NCBI RefSeq assembly: GCF_900172255.1
Contig: NZ_FWFU01000003.1
Location: forward strand, 186,001 to 250,000
Length of the DNA stretch: 64,000 bases
Reading direction: 5' to 3'
DNA from: Roseovarius halotolerans
Lineage (GTDB): Bacteria > Pseudomonadota > Alphaproteobacteria > Rhodobacterales > Rhodobacteraceae
Of the stretch, positions 8,515-17,854 are shown one piece after another; the first letter of the stretch is position 1, and each line of letters starts with the position of its first letter. The notes below the pieces were generated by a model. The model searched no databases, was not told the origin of the DNA, and saw only the letters and a list, made by a program, of their open reading frames with translations. A program made the position numbers and the translations under genes.

Positions 8515-9276
8515 TCAAGCGCCACCACCCGCCCGCGACAATACCTCCTCCAGCGCGGCCTCGATCAACCCAAGGCAGTCGGGGTCGGAAAACCGATGAT
8601 CCGCGCCATCGACCAGCGTCAGGCGCATGTCGGGGCCGCGCGCATGATCCAGCAGCCGCAACGCCACCGCCATTTCCACATCCTCATCCGCCGTGCCCTG
8701 CAGGAACCGCACTGGGAACGGCAGCGACAAGGGCGCACGCAGCACGAGGTGATCGCGCCCGTCCTCGATCAGGCGGCGGGTGATGACATAGGGTTCGCCG
8801 TAGTCGCTTGGCAGCGCCACCTGCCCTTCATTTATCAGCGCGGCGCGCTGCGCCTCGTCGAACCCCGCCCACATGGAATCCTCGGTGAAATCGGGGGCGG
8901 CGGCGATTGTCACCAGCCCTGCCACCCGCTCGGGCATCGCCCGGGCGCACAACAGCGCGATCCAGCCGCCCATCGACGACCCGACCAGGATCTGCGGCCC
9001 CTCGGTCAGCTCGCTGATCGCCGTCATCGCATCAGTCGTCCAATCGCCGATGCAGCCATCTGTGAACTCTTCGGATGACAGCCCGTGCCCGGAATAGTCG
9101 AACCGCAGGAACGCTCTCCCGTTCCGGCGTGCCCAGGCCTCCAGATGCACCGCCTTGGTGCCCTCCATGTCGGATTTGAACCCGCCCAGGAAAACGACGC
9201 CCGGCGCCGCGCCCGCACTCCGGTGATAGGCCAGCCTGCGCCCCTCGGCTGTGGTCAGGATATCTGCGTCGCTCAT
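8515..9276 (-). CDS. ABHD10-like alpha/beta-hydrolase
   Basis: A 253-residue serine hydrolase. Motifs: VVFLGGFKSDMEGTKA, LRFDYSGHGLSS, VGSSMGGWIAL (nucleophile Ser), and C-terminal VDGADHRFS with the catalytic His. The GFxSDMxGTKA and RFDYSGHG blocks are typical of the bacterial relatives of mitochondrial ABHD10 (thioesterase or acyl-glucuronide esterase); the physiological substrate is not known. The longer reading to 9402 crosses the dispersed repeat and has no Shine-Dalgarno. The ATG at 9276 is preceded by AGAAGG. It is divergent from thrS. Confidence 0.85.
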   Translation of the reverse strand: MSDADILTTAEGRRLAYHRSAGAAPGVVFLGGFKSDMEGTKAVHLEAWARRNGRAFLRFDYSGHGLSSEEFTDGCIGDWTTDAMTAISELTEGPQILVGSSMGGWIALLCARAMPERVAGLVTIAAAPDFTEDSMWAGFDEAQRAALINEGQVALPSDYGEPYVITRRLIEDGRDHLVLRAPLSLPFPVRFLQGTADEDVEMAVALRLLDHARGPDMRLTLVDGADHRFSDPDCLGLIEAALEEVLSRAGGGA

Positions 9277-9383
9277 GCCGGCCCTTCTCGCTTCATCGCT
9301 GTTTGATGCTGTGTCATGTTGCGGCCAATCTTGCATCCCGGCGCGGCCCTGAGCAAACCGTTTTGGCGCGCGTTTCGGGGCGG

Positions 9384-9470
9384 ATTTCCGGGTTTTGTAC
9401 AAACCCTGGCGCTACATCCGCGGTTTCGGTACAAAACCGCCGTACAAAACAGACGTTTTGTACGGAAACA
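9384..9470. repeat. Dispersed intergenic repeat, copy A
   Basis: Four copies of the 9-mer GTTTTGTAC or its complement lie at 9392-9400, 9429-9437, 9442-9450 and 9455-9463, that is with steps of 37, 13 and 13 nt. The same order, orientation and spacing occur, inverted, at 15488-15559. It lies in the divergent gap between a hydrolase gene and thrS. Similarity between copies continues for about 40 nt beyond the first 9-mer. Confidence 0.8.
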
Positions 9471-9574
9471 CCCGGCTTGACTTGCTCTCCTCAAGGCGTA
9501 AAACCGGGTCGAACCAGACCATACCCGCAACCGGGCGTTCCGTGGGCGCCAAACCGACGAGGAGCTTCAGGCCA

Positions 9575-11521
9575 ATGGCCCAGATTTCCCTTACTTTTCC
9601 TGACGATAGCCAACGCCACTACGATGCCGGGATCACGCCCGCCGAAGTGGCGGCAGATATCTCGACCTCGCTTGGCAAAAAGGCGATCTCGGCCAATGTG
9701 AACGGCCAGCACTGGGATCTCCAATGGCCGATAGAGGCCGATTCTTCCATTGAAATCAACACCATGAAGGACGAAGCTCCGGCGCTCGAACTGATCCGCC
9801 ACGACCTCGCCCACATCATGGCCCGCGCCGTCCAAGAACTTTGGCCCGACGTCAAGGTCACCATCGGCCCCGTCATCGAGAACGGTTGGTACTACGACTT
9901 CGACCGCGCCGAGCCCTTCACCCCCGAAGACCTCGGCGCAATCGAGAAAAAGATGAAGGAAATCATCAGCTTGCGTGACCCCGTGCGGACCGAGATCTGG
10001 GACCGTGAGCGCGCAATCCGGCACTATGAGGACAATGGCGAACCCTTCAAGGTCGAGCTGATCGAGGCCATCCCCGGCACCGAACCCCTGCGCATGTACT
10101 GGCACGGCCCCTGGCAAGACCTCTGCCGCGGCCCCCACCTCCAGAACACCGGCCAGGTCCCCGCCGACGCCTTCAAGCTGATGTCCGTCGCCGGTGCCTA
10201 CTGGCGCGGGGATTCCGACCGCCAGATGCTGCAACGCATCTATGGCGTGGCCTTCATGAATCGCGAAAAACTTAAGGAATACATGAACTTCCTTGAGGAA
10301 GCCGAGAAGCGTGACCACCGCAAGCTGGGTCGTGAAATGGACCTCTTCCACATGCAGGAAGAGGCGCCGGGACAGATTTTCTGGCACCCCAATGGCTGGT
10401 CGATCTACACCACCCTGCAAGACTACATGCGCCGCAAACAGCGCAGTGGCGGGTATGTCGAGGTGAACACCCCGCAGGTTGTCGACCGCAAATTGTGGGA
10501 GGCGTCAGGCCATTGGGACAAGTATCAGGAGCATATGTTCATCGTCGAAGTCGACGAAGACCACGCCCGCGAGAAATCCATCAACGCCCTCAAGCCGATG
10601 AACTGCCCCTGTCACGTCCAGATCTTCAACCAGGGCCTCAAGTCCTATCGTGATCTGCCCCTGCGCATGGCCGAGTTCGGCAGTTGCAACCGCTACGAAC
10701 CTTCGGGCGCGCTGCACGGAATAATGCGGGTGCGCGGCTTTACGCAGGACGATGCGCATATCTTCTGCCGCGAAGATCAGATCGAGTCGGAAACCCAGAA
10801 ATTCATTGGGTTTTTGTCCGAGATCTATCGCGATCTGGGGTTCGAGAAATTCGCCGTGAAGTTCTCGGACCGGCCCGAAAAGCGCGCCGGCAGCGACGAG
10901 GTCTGGGACAAATCCGAAGCCGCGCTCAAATCCGCGACACTGGCCGCCGGAGCCGAATTCGAGCTCAACCCCGGCGAAGGCGCTTTCTATGGTCCAAAGC
11001 TGGAATTCGTGCTGACCGACGCAATCGGGCGCGATTGGCAATGCGGAACGCTGCAGGTGGATTTTGTCCTGCCCGAACGGCTCGGCGCGACCTATATCGG
11101 CGAGGATGGCGCCAAGCATCGTCCCGTCATGCTGCACCGCGCGGTCTTGGGCAGTTTCGAGCGCTTCATTGGTATCCTGATCGAGGAACACGCTGGCAAA
11201 CTGCCTTTCTGGCTGGCACCGCGGCAGGTCGTGGTGGCCTCGATCGTGTCCGAAGCCGACGCCTACGTCGCCAAGGTGGTTGAAGCCCTGCGCGCCGCTG
11301 GTGTGCGGGCGGAGGCCGACATCCGCAACGAAAAGATCAATTACAAGGTGCGCGAACACTCTGTCGGCAAGGTCCCGGTGATCCTGGCCTGCGGCTTGCG
11401 AGAGGTCGAGGAAAGCACGGTATCGTTGCGCCGCCTTGGTGAGAAACAGACCAGCGTGCAGGCGCTCGATGACGTGATCACAGCCCTTTCGCGCGAGGCC
11501 ACGCCGCCCGACCAGCTGTAA
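9575..11521 (+). CDS. thrS: Threonyl-tRNA synthetase
   Basis: A 648-residue class II synthetase that charges tRNA-Thr. Domain order is complete: N-terminal TGS-like domain ([17 protein letters not shown]), the editing domain with [16 protein letters not shown] (His pair of the Zn/editing site) and [12 protein letters not shown], the catalytic core with [11 protein letters not shown] (zinc Cys, motif 2 neighbourhood), [14 protein letters not shown], and motif 3 [19 protein letters not shown]. The C-terminal anticodon-binding domain ends in [13 protein letters not shown] use the ATG at 9575, with GAGGAG 10 nt upstream. The long upstream reading frame to 9395 is only the repeat element. Confidence 0.97.
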   Translation: MAQISLTFPDDSQRHYDAGITPAEVAADISTSLGKKAISANVNGQHWDLQWPIEADSSIEINTMKDEAPALELIRHDLAHIMARAVQELWPDVKVTIGPVIENGWYYDFDRAEPFTPEDLGAIEKKMKEIISLRDPVRTEIWDRERAIRHYEDNGEPFKVELIEAIPGTEPLRMYWHGPWQDLCRGPHLQNTGQVPADAFKLMSVAGAYWRGDSDRQMLQRIYGVAFMNREKLKEYMNFLEEAEKRDHRKLGREMDLFHMQEEAPGQIFWHPNGWSIYTTLQDYMRRKQRSGGYVEVNTPQVVDRKLWEASGHWDKYQEHMFIVEVDEDHAREKSINALKPMNCPCHVQIFNQGLKSYRDLPLRMAEFGSCNRYEPSGALHGIMRVRGFTQDDAHIFCREDQIESETQKFIGFLSEIYRDLGFEKFAVKFSDRPEKRAGSDEVWDKSEAALKSATLAAGAEFELNPGEGAFYGPKLEFVLTDAIGRDWQCGTLQVDFVLPERLGATYIGEDGAKHRPVMLHRAVLGSFERFIGILIEEHAGKLPFWLAPRQVVVASIVSEADAYVAKVVEALRAAGVRAEADIRNEKINYKVREHSVGKVPVILACGLREVEESTVSLRRLGEKQTSVQALDDVITALSREATPPDQL

Positions 11522-11755
11522 CAAAGGGCGAAATTGATCCTCGGTTCCGGCACGCGATTGTTACGGCGTGCGCCGGGGCCGACACGAAATCCTTGATTTT
11601 CAAGCACCTTGCGCTACCGCTTGTCTTCACGGCTTTTGACGGCTCCGTGTCTGACGTCCTCGTGAATAGGCCCGCGCGCGCCTTCCGCTCTACCCTTGCG
11701 TTATCGTCGGGTATCCTCGGCGATATGACCTGCAACCCAGTGAGGGAGAGACACT

Positions 11756-12061
11756 ATGTCCAAGACCATGAAGACCGTTGCCATCGCCGGCGCCATGACC
11801 GCCGCATTGACCGCCTACAGCAGCCCCGCCGCTGCTCAGGACGCCAAGGAAAAATGCTATGGCGTTTCGTTGGCCGGGCAAAACGATTGCAAGGCAGGTG
11901 CCGGAACCACCTGTGCCGGTTCCTCGACCGTCGACTACCAGGGCAATGCCTGGACGCTGGTCCCCGAAGGCACCTGCGCCGATATCGACCTGCCCGCAAT
12001 GGCCGACGGGTCGGAACGCATGGGTTCGCTCGAACCGCTGGACCGCGACCTGCCCTCGTAA
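11756..12061 (+). CDS. bufA1: Bufferin precursor (DUF2282 copper-chelating RiPP)
   Basis: A 101-residue precursor peptide with an N-terminal Sec-type signal ([22 protein letters not shown]). The mature part has exactly four cysteines at residues 34, 45, 53 and 74 in the contexts [31 protein letters not shown] and EGTCADI. This is the DUF2282 pattern of bufferin-1, in which cysteines are converted to thiooxazoles by an MNIO enzyme, giving a periplasmic copper-binding peptide. The following genes are the dedicated enzyme, partner and DoxX protein in the known bufferin order. GAGGGAGAG precedes the ATG. The chemical modification is inferred from the family, not visible in DNA. Confidence 0.88.
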   Translation: MSKTMKTVAIAGAMTAALTAYSSPAAAQDAKEKCYGVSLAGQNDCKAGAGTTCAGSSTVDYQGNAWTLVPEGTCADIDLPAMADGSERMGSLEPLDRDLPS

Positions 12062-12130
12062 ACGCGACGCTGGGGATGCGCGGTCACCGCGCATCCCGTC
12101 CCGACAGAGTTTTGCGACAGGAGGCTTGCG

Positions 12131-12988
12131 ATGCTTGATGCAGTTTCACATTTTCCCACCCTGCCCGCCGGTCCTGGCGTCGGCTACAAACCACAGCACT
12201 TCACCGCCATCCTGGATGATCCGCGCCCGGTCGAATGGCTGGAGATCCATGCCGAGAACTACATGGGCGATGGCGGGCGCCCTTTGGCGCAGTTGCGTCA
12301 CCTGGCAGAACAATTTCCGATCTCTGTTCATGGCGTCGGTCTCAGCATCGGCGGCGAGGGGCGGCTCGATCCCGATCATCTTTCGCGGCTCAGGTATCTG
12401 TGCGACTGGCTGCAACCCGCCAGCTTCTCCGAGCACCTTGCCTGGTCGACCCATGACAGCCATTTTCTCAACGATCTCCTGCCCTTGCCCTATACCGGGG
12501 AAACGCTGACCCGCGTCGCCGACCATATCGACGCGCTGCAGGAAACAATCGGAAGGAAGATGCTGCTGGAGAACCCGTCAAGCTATCTGGCCTTTGACGA
12601 GAGCACCTATAGCGAGACGGAATTCCTGACCGAAGTCGCGCGGCGCACGGGCTGCGGGCTGTTGCTGGACGTGAACAACGTATTCGTCTCGGCCACCAAT
12701 CTCGATCTGGACCCGCGCGCCTATATCGACGCCTTCCCGCTTGCGCAGGTGGGTGAAATCCATCTTGGCGGGCATGACGAGGACCATGACGATCACGGCG
12801 CGCCGCTGTTGATCGACAGCCACGGGCGCGAGGTGGCCGATCCGGTTTGGGCCTTGCTGGACCACACGCTGGCGCGCGCGGGTGCGCGTCCACTGTTGAT
12901 CGAGTGGGATTCCGACGTGCCGGACTGGCATGTCCTGGCCGCCGAGGCGCAACGCGCCGCCAACGCCCTGCAGCAGGTTCCGGCATGA
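12131..12988 (+). CDS. bufB1: MNIO (DUF692) bufferin-modifying enzyme
   Basis: A 285-residue TIM-barrel enzyme of the multinuclear non-heme iron oxidase (DUF692) family, which installs heterocycles on cysteines of RiPP precursors. Conserved metal-ligand blocks are visible: EIHAENYMG (Glu42, Asn43), [11 protein letters not shown] (His67), SEHLAWS (Glu101, His102), LLENPSSYL (Glu147), [14 protein letters not shown] (Asp180, Asn182), EIHLGGHDE (His211, His215), LIDSHGREV (Asp229, His231) and [12 protein letters not shown] (Glu258). It starts 69 nt after bufA1 with AGGAGG-like sequence upstream. Its stop overlaps bufC1 in ATGA, so the two are probably translationally coupled. Confidence 0.92.
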   Translation: MLDAVSHFPTLPAGPGVGYKPQHFTAILDDPRPVEWLEIHAENYMGDGGRPLAQLRHLAEQFPISVHGVGLSIGGEGRLDPDHLSRLRYLCDWLQPASFSEHLAWSTHDSHFLNDLLPLPYTGETLTRVADHIDALQETIGRKMLLENPSSYLAFDESTYSETEFLTEVARRTGCGLLLDVNNVFVSATNLDLDPRAYIDAFPLAQVGEIHLGGHDEDHDDHGAPLLIDSHGREVADPVWALLDHTLARAGARPLLIEWDSDVPDWHVLAAEAQRAANALQQVPA

Positions 12989-13752
12989 GTCCGACCCAGA
13001 CCGTGTTTCACCGCGCGCTGCTTGATGGCAGCGCCCCGATCCCTGATGGCCTCAGCGACGGCCAGGGCCGCGCGGCGGGGCGGCGTTTCGATGTCTATCG
13101 CAACAATGTCGCGGTCAGCCTCACCGAGGCGCTTGAGGTGGGGTTTCCTGCCATCCGTTCGCTGATCGGGCCTGAAAACTTCAAGAAGGTGGCGGGCCTC
13201 TACCTGCGGCAGCACCCGCCATCGACACCGATGATCATGCAGTATGGCACTGAATTTCCAGACTTTCTTGAACGCTTCGCTCCGCTCTCGCATCTGCGTT
13301 ACCTGGGCGATGTGGCGCGCCTTGAACAGGCACAGCGCGAGGCCTACCACGCGGCCGACCGCGCCCCGGTCGAGGCGGACAGACTTGAGCGCCTGTCCCC
13401 TGATCTGATGGCACAGGCGCGCCTTGAACTGGCGCCTGCGCTGCGCGTGCTGCGGTCGCCCTGGCCGGTACATGGGATCTGGCGTTATGCTTGCGACGGT
13501 GGCGCGCCCAAGCCTTCGGCCGTGGCCGAGGATGTCCTGATCACCCGACCGGAATTCGATCCCGTCGTTCAGCTTCTGCCGCCCGGTGGCGCGGTGTTCG
13601 TGACCGCGCTTCTGAGCGCGCAAAGCCTGTCGGACGCGGTCGATGCGGCACTTGGCGAGGCGCAGGATTTCGATCTGGCGGGGATGCTGTCACTGCTTCT
13701 GACGGGTCGTGCCATCACCGCAATCTTTCCCCCTAAGGAGCAAGCCACATGA
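12985..13752 (+). CDS. bufC1: Bufferin maturation partner (DUF2063)
   Basis: A 255-residue protein with the DUF2063 putative DNA-binding-like N-terminal domain ([16 protein letters not shown], then [19 protein letters not shown]) and a second domain with the [22 protein letters not shown] block. In characterised bufferin systems BufC acts with BufB as the substrate-recruiting partner. The ATG at 12985 overlaps the bufB1 stop by 4 nt; the longer open frame back to 12847 lies within bufB1 and is ignored. The stop overlaps the doxX start by 4 nt. Function is inferred from family and gene order. Confidence 0.88.
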   Translation: MSPTQTVFHRALLDGSAPIPDGLSDGQGRAAGRRFDVYRNNVAVSLTEALEVGFPAIRSLIGPENFKKVAGLYLRQHPPSTPMIMQYGTEFPDFLERFAPLSHLRYLGDVARLEQAQREAYHAADRAPVEADRLERLSPDLMAQARLELAPALRVLRSPWPVHGIWRYACDGGAPKPSAVAEDVLITRPEFDPVVQLLPPGGAVFVTALLSAQSLSDAVDAALGEAQDFDLAGMLSLLLTGRAITAIFPPKEQAT

Positions 13753-14348
13753 TCCTTGTCACCTATTACCTCCGTTTCTGCGCCCTGATGGCGCGCGCGG
13801 ATTGGCTGGTGCCGACACTTGCGCGGCTGGTCTTTGCCGGGGTTCTTCTGAGTTATTTCTGGGTGTCGGGCCTGACAAAGCTGGGCGACGGGTTGTTTGG
13901 GATCTTCATGCCCTCCGCCGGTGCCTATGCGCAGATATTCCCCCGCGCGATGGAGGCGGTCGGCTATGATCACGGCCAGCTTGGCGTGCTTCACTGGCTG
14001 GTGGTTCTGGCCGGCACATGGGCTGAATTTCTACTGTCATTTCTGATCGTTACGGGCCTTCTCACACGGCTGGCCGCGCTCGGGATGATCGGATTTGTCG
14101 CGCTGCAGACGCTGACAGATCTTTTCGGTCATGGCGCCATCGCCGAGCCCGGCACGATCGGCGCGTGGTTCGACAGGCTGCCGGATTCCGTCATCGCGGA
14201 TCAGCGGGCGTTCTGGGTGTTCGTTCTGGTGGTCCTGGCGATCAAGGGTGCGGGGCCGATCTCGCTGGACCGGCTGGTTCTCAGAAATGCGCCTTGGGCT
14301 CGTCAGGCTTCCCCGCGGCCAGCGCCAGCACAGCGCCAAGCGCCGTGA
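13749..14348 (+). CDS. DoxX-family membrane protein of the bufferin operon
   Basis: A 199-residue inner-membrane protein with about four hydrophobic segments (LVPTLARLVFAGVLLSYFWV, LHWLVVLAGTWAEFLLSFLI, LGMIGFVALQTLTDLF, FWVFVLVVLAIKG) and DoxX-type signatures (FAGVLLSYFWVSGLTKL). DoxX proteins are frequent fourth members of bufferin operons; a redox or quinone-linked role has been suggested but is unproven. The ATG overlaps the bufC1 stop by 4 nt. The 3' end overlaps a convergent gene by 68 nt and the last 20 residues are low-complexity (RPAPAQRQAP). Confidence 0.85.
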   Translation: MILVTYYLRFCALMARADWLVPTLARLVFAGVLLSYFWVSGLTKLGDGLFGIFMPSAGAYAQIFPRAMEAVGYDHGQLGVLHWLVVLAGTWAEFLLSFLIVTGLLTRLAALGMIGFVALQTLTDLFGHGAIAEPGTIGAWFDRLPDSVIADQRAFWVFVLVVLAIKGAGPISLDRLVLRNAPWARQASPRPAPAQRQAP

Positions 14349-14649
14349 AGCCGATGGGGAACATGGTGAAGACGTTGAAATCAAAGGCGTAATACATCGC
14401 ACCCGCCGAGATCAGCATCAACACCCCGCCCCAGAGCGCCCGGACCCGCGCCATCGCACCCCCGGCAATCGCCAGAAGCGGCGCGAGGAAGCTGACCGTG
14501 CGGATAAGCCCGACCCTGTCGACCTGTCGCGCAAGGCCCTCTATCTCACCGTATTCGTTGATGAATTCGGTATAGCCGAAGCTGAAGAACCCGACCAGCA
14601 TGGCGAAAAGCCCGCCGATGATGCCAAGAACAAGGGCCGCGTTGCGCAT
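14281..14649 (-). CDS. Small four-helix membrane protein, unknown function
   Basis: A 122-residue hydrophobic protein with about four transmembrane segments (ALVLGIIGGLFAMLVGFFSF, IRTVSFLAPLLAIAGGAMA, ALWGGVLMLISAGAMYYAF, FPIGFTALGAVLALAAG). The N-terminal part resembles small DUF4064-like membrane proteins, but I would not name a family with certainty. A GGAGACGAAATC-type ribosome site precedes the ATG. It overlaps the 3' end of the bufferin-operon doxX gene by 68 nt in convergent orientation. The open frame has strong transmembrane character, so I keep both genes. Confidence 0.65.
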   Translation of the reverse strand: MRNAALVLGIIGGLFAMLVGFFSFGYTEFINEYGEIEGLARQVDRVGLIRTVSFLAPLLAIAGGAMARVRALWGGVLMLISAGAMYYAFDFNVFTMFPIGFTALGAVLALAAGKPDEPKAHF

Positions 14650-14682
14650 GATTTCGTCTCCTTCGGGCTGATGCCCCGTGGC

Positions 14683-14997
14683 TTAGCCGAGCAATGCGGC
14701 CTGAGAATCCGGACCCCAGCCAAGATAGAGCTCGCCCGCCTCCTCGATCAGCGGGCGCTTCATCAGGGTCGGGTGATCCTTAAGCAATTCCAGTGGGTTG
14801 CGGGCGCGGTCTGCATCGTCAAGGCCGCGCCATGTGGTCGAGCGCGTATTGAGCAAAGCGGCGCCGAAACGAGCATGGGCGGATTTCAGCACCGCCTCGG
14901 GGACGCCCTCGGCGCGGACATCCACGAATGTCGCATTCGGAAGTGATTTCAATGCCTTGCGGCAGGTATCGCATGTTTTCAGACCATACAGGATCAT
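14683..14997 (-). CDS. ArsC/Spx-family thioredoxin-fold protein
   Basis: A 104-residue protein starting MILYGLKTCDTCRKALKSL, with a CDTC motif at residues 9-12 in the ArsC/YffB/Spx position. C-terminal PTLMKRPLIEEAGELYLGW is the typical family block around the basic substrate-contacting residue (RPL). Proteins of this kind are annotated as arsenate-reductase-like, but no arsenic genes are nearby and most YffB-like members have unknown substrates. The ATG at 14997 has GGAGG 5 nt upstream; the longer frame to 15024 is less likely. Confidence 0.85.
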   Translation of the reverse strand: MILYGLKTCDTCRKALKSLPNATFVDVRAEGVPEAVLKSAHARFGAALLNTRSTTWRGLDDADRARNPLELLKDHPTLMKRPLIEEAGELYLGWGPDSQAALLG

Positions 14998-15210
14998 CGC
15001 AGCCTCCAGCTCATATCGCCTCAATAACGGGCAGCGGCGGTGGCGTCACCTGTGTTTTGCTTGCTTTTTACATGGCCCGTGCAATCATCGGACGCGCCAG
15101 AGGCGTCGTCAGGCTCGGCCAGCTTATTTCGCGGGCCGGATTTTGAGCGGCGCTTGTGGTGAAGAACACCCGGTTCTCCGGGAAGAAGGACGACAAGAAG
15201 GAGAGACGGA

Positions 15211-15417
15211 ATGCCCACAGGCACCGTTAAATGGTTCAATACCACAAAGGGATACGGCTTCATCGCGCCGGACGAAGGGGGCAAGGATGTGTTCGTTCAC
15301 ATCTCGGCTGTCGAGCGGTCTGGACTGACCGGGTTGGCTGACAATCAGAAGGTCGGATACGACCTGCAGGAGGGGCGCGACGGACGCCAGATGGCGAGCG
15401 ATCTGAAGCTGTTATAA
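15211..15417 (+). CDS. Cold-shock protein (CspA family)
   Basis: A 68-residue single cold-shock domain. RNP1 is GYGFIAPDE and RNP2 is DVFVHISAV, both with the aromatic residues that stack on single-stranded nucleic acid (TGTVKWFNTTKGYGFI). It acts as an RNA chaperone. An AAGGAGAGACGG ribosome site precedes the ATG. The upstream intergenic region of about 200 nt may carry a structured 5' leader, as is usual for csp genes, but I did not identify one. A GC-rich hairpin follows the stop. Confidence 0.93.
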   Translation: MPTGTVKWFNTTKGYGFIAPDEGGKDVFVHISAVERSGLTGLADNQKVGYDLQEGRDGRQMASDLKLL

Positions 15418-15438
15418 TCATCCAATCATGACCCCGGC

Positions 15439-15458
15439 GCGGGGCTGCGCAGCCCCGC
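15439..15458 (+). terminator. GC-rich hairpin after the cold-shock gene
   Basis: A perfect 20-bp palindrome, GC-only apart from its central bases, lies 22 nt after the csp stop. There is no T-run, so it may stabilise the 3' end rather than terminate. Confidence 0.45.
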
Positions 15459-15485
15459 AGTGAGGGAGATCGACACAGCCGGACG

Positions 15486-15596
15486 CTGTACAAAACGTCC
15501 GGTTTGTACGCGGGTTTTGTACCGAATCCGCGCGTGGCCCGGTTCGTTTTGTACAAAACCCGCCAGAGCGCCCCGATCAGGGCTCCGAAAGCCCCC
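15486..15596. repeat. Dispersed intergenic repeat, copy B (inverted)
   Basis: The 9-mer GTACAAAAC/GTTTTGTAC occurs at 15488-15496, 15501-15509 (one mismatch), 15514-15522 and in the perfect palindrome GTTTTGTACAAAAC (15546-15559). Read on the minus strand, the spacing is 37-13-13 nt, identical to copy A at 9.4 kb. It lies between the convergent csp and DUF2177 genes, so it cannot be a promoter element for either. Confidence 0.8.
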
Positions 15597-15599
15597 GTT

Positions 15600-16010
15600 T
15601 CAGCCCTGCCATCCGGTCGCCCGCGCCACCATCACCCCGGACCAGGCCGACACCCCGGTCAGCACCGCACCCCAGGTCACATCGGTCGCGACCATCCGCC
15701 AGTCCCAGCCGCGCAGGGTGGCGAAATTGGTGAACTCGTAGGTGCCATAGGCCATCGCCCCCAGGGCCGCCCCCGCCAGCAGCGCGTTGAGCGGCGCACC
15801 GGCGCGCAGCGCGGGCAGCGAGACGAACCACAAGACGCCCGCCACGTAGAAGAGATAGAACAGCGCCGCCGGGGCCAGCCGGATCTCCTCGGCCATCATG
15901 TCGCCGATATGGGCCTCGAACAGTGGCTTCATCACGGTCTTGAGCATGATCGCATCAAGGCCGAGGAACACGGCGGCGGTGACAAGGTAAAGCAGCAGAA
16001 TGTTGAGCAT
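15600..16010 (-). CDS. DUF2177-family membrane protein
   Basis: A 136-residue integral membrane protein with four hydrophobic segments starting ILLLYLVTAAVFLGLDAIML. The conserved DUF2177 features FLGLDAIML near the N-terminus and the central GALGAMAYGTYEFTNFATL-like block are present. Function is unknown for the family. The ATG at 16010 is preferred because the upstream extension to 16172 has no membrane character and low coding quality. It is convergent with the csp gene across repeat copy B. Confidence 0.8.
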   Translation of the reverse strand: MLNILLLYLVTAAVFLGLDAIMLKTVMKPLFEAHIGDMMAEEIRLAPAALFYLFYVAGVLWFVSLPALRAGAPLNALLAGAALGAMAYGTYEFTNFATLRGWDWRMVATDVTWGAVLTGVSAWSGVMVARATGWQG

Positions 16011-16345
16011 GTCGGCCCTTTCGGCGTCTGGGGTCTTTGGAATGGATACGCGGGAAGGGGCGGATTGGATCGGATTCAGGCGTGCGCTGGGGTTGGGAAA
16101 TGTTAACGGATCGCGGGTTTGGTGAGAACAACAAAGGGGCGCGCCCGGACCGGGGCGGGCGCTTTGGGACAATGCGTTGGAGAGGACGGGTTGAGTGAGC
16201 GGACGTTCAGCGGCGTGGACAACGGTGCAGACGCGCCCGCCCTTGGGGCGGGTCGGGCGCGGCCCGTGACAAGGTCACGGGCGGGGGGTGGTGGGCGGCG
16301 CGATCACCGCCCAACGTCTTGATCGCCAGGGTGCGGACGAGGTGA
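16011..16345. other. Intergenic region between DUF2177 gene and thyX
   Basis: No credible gene. It contains a 9-bp-stem hairpin (16262-16270 with 16274-16282) and further G-rich stretches lying beyond the thyX stop on the minus strand, so the hairpin may act as the thyX 3' end. The promoter of the DUF2177 gene should lie at 16011-16170. Confidence 0.5.
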
Positions 16346-17251
16346 TCAGCCAATCACCTCCTTGAATTCCCGCCATTCGCCCTTGGACATGCCCGAGCTT
16401 TCCTGGGTGACCTCTTCGCCCTGGATCATGCGGCGCACGCAGTCGAGCGCGCGGGCCGAGAGCGTGGCGCCGCCCATGCGGTAATCCTCGAACGCCTTGT
16501 AGGCGGCGGGCACCCAGTCTGCGGTGATCTTGCAGATCGCATCCGCATAGACGCGGATTTCATACTGGGCGTGGGTATCGGCGCGCAGGCGCAGGAAATG
16601 CAGCAGGTTGTGCAGGTCCACCTTCCAATACCATTGGGTGTAGATATTGGCGGGCAGGTTCATGCGCGCCAGTTCGCGCGCGAGCCCCTGCTGCCCCTCG
16701 TCCGAGATCATCGCCTCGTAATTGTCATAGCAGCGCATCGCGTCGTCCTGGAGGATGCGCAGCACGCGGTCGGCCTCTTCGCCCTCGAGCGCCGCGCCCC
16801 TTCCCTGGTTGTTGGTGGTGGACTGCGCGGCCAGCGCATCGGGCGCGGGGATGTAGAATTCACGGTCAAGGATCGAATAGCGCGCGGAATATTCATTCAC
16901 GTTGGCGGTGCGGTGGCGGATCCACTGGCGGGCCACGAACACCGGCAGCTTCACATGCAGCTTCACTTCGCACATCTCGAACGGGGTCGAGTGCCAGTGG
17001 CGCATGAGATAGCGGATCAGCCCCTCGTCATTGGACACGGATTTCGTGCCCTTGCCGTAGCTCACGCGCGCGGCCTGGCAGATGGCGGCATCGTCGCCCA
17101 TGTAATCCACCACCCGCACGAAGCCATGATCGAGCACCGGATGCGCGGTGTAAAGGTGCTTTTCCATCCCCGGCGCGACGGTGCGAAGCGTGTCCTGGGG
17201 CTGGCTGCGCAGGCTGTCGATTTCGGCCTGTTGGTCGGGCGTGAGGGGCAT
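16346..17251 (-). CDS. thyX: Flavin-dependent thymidylate synthase
   Basis: A 301-residue FAD- and methylenetetrahydrofolate-dependent enzyme making dTMP from dUMP. The ThyX signature [15 protein letters not shown] (RHRX7S type) is present, with flanking substrate-binding block [12 protein letters not shown] and the C-terminal segment [18 protein letters not shown]. The ATG at 17251 has AAAGGA 9 nt upstream. The extension to 17359 would run through a region with no homology character. The gene stands alone on the minus strand, divergent from the glyoxalase gene. Confidence 0.95.
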   Translation of the reverse strand: MPLTPDQQAEIDSLRSQPQDTLRTVAPGMEKHLYTAHPVLDHGFVRVVDYMGDDAAICQAARVSYGKGTKSVSNDEGLIRYLMRHWHSTPFEMCEVKLHVKLPVFVARQWIRHRTANVNEYSARYSILDREFYIPAPDALAAQSTTNNQGRGAALEGEEADRVLRILQDDAMRCYDNYEAMISDEGQQGLARELARMNLPANIYTQWYWKVDLHNLLHFLRLRADTHAQYEIRVYADAICKITADWVPAAYKAFEDYRMGGATLSARALDCVRRMIQGEEVTQESSGMSKGEWREFKEVIG

Positions 17252-17425
17252 CGGGGAATCCTTTCGGTGCAAAGCCATCGTCGCGAGTCGCGCCCCACTA
17301 TATCTTGCGGAGGCCATCGGTGAAAACGCCAATATCGGGTGTAATTGCCGCGCCGCCATGCGGGTGGGTCGACAGGGATCGGAATGGGACTATTCTGTGG
17401 GGCGAAGGCAACAAGGAGACAGGCA

Positions 17426-17854
17426 ATGCGCATTCGATATCTGCACACGATGGTCCGGGTGAAGGACCTTGAGGAAAGCATGAAGTTCTATGAATTGCTG
17501 GGCCTGCGCGAGACCCGGCGGATGGATGTCGAGGCCGGGCGGTTCTCGCTGATCTTCATGGCTCCCGAGGGGCAGGAGGAATGCCCCGTCGAACTGACCT
17601 GGAACTGGGACGGCGATGAAGGGCTGCCTTCGGACAGCCGCCATTTCGGGCACCTGGCCTACGAGGTCGAGGATATCTACGCGATGTGCGCGCATTTGCA
17701 GGCCAATGGCGTGACCATCAACCGCCCGCCGCGCGACGGGCGGATGGCTTTCGTGCGCAGCCCCGACAATATCTCGATCGAGCTGTTGCAGGCGGGCGAT
17801 GCCAAGCCCCCCGAGGAGCCTTGGGCGAGCATGGAGAATACAGGCCATTGGTAA
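17426..17854 (+). CDS. gloA: Lactoylglutathione lyase (glyoxalase I)
   Basis: A 142-residue vicinal-oxygen-chelate enzyme that isomerises the methylglyoxal-glutathione hemithioacetal. The first metal ligand is His in RYLHTMVRV. VELTWNWDG (Glu), GHLAYEVEDIY (second His) and NISIELLQ (C-terminal Glu) complete the expected metal site. GlyI features KFYELLGLRETRR and MAFVRSPDN are clear. The ATG at 17426 has AAGGAGA 7 nt upstream. Its stop overlaps the start I propose for the DUF1194 gene by 7 nt. Confidence 0.92.
   Translation: MRIRYLHTMVRVKDLEESMKFYELLGLRETRRMDVEAGRFSLIFMAPEGQEECPVELTWNWDGDEGLPSDSRHFGHLAYEVEDIYAMCAHLQANGVTINRPPRDGRMAFVRSPDNISIELLQAGDAKPPEEPWASMENTGHW

Noticed and set aside
9395..9574. 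60-codon N-terminal extension of thrS
   Set aside because: It is encoded by the dispersed repeat, begins at TTG without ribosome site, and the GAGGAG at 9559 supports the start at 9575.
14683..14997. Naming the thioredoxin-fold protein arsC
   Set aside because: The CDTC site is shared with YffB/Spx proteins and there are no arsenic genes nearby.
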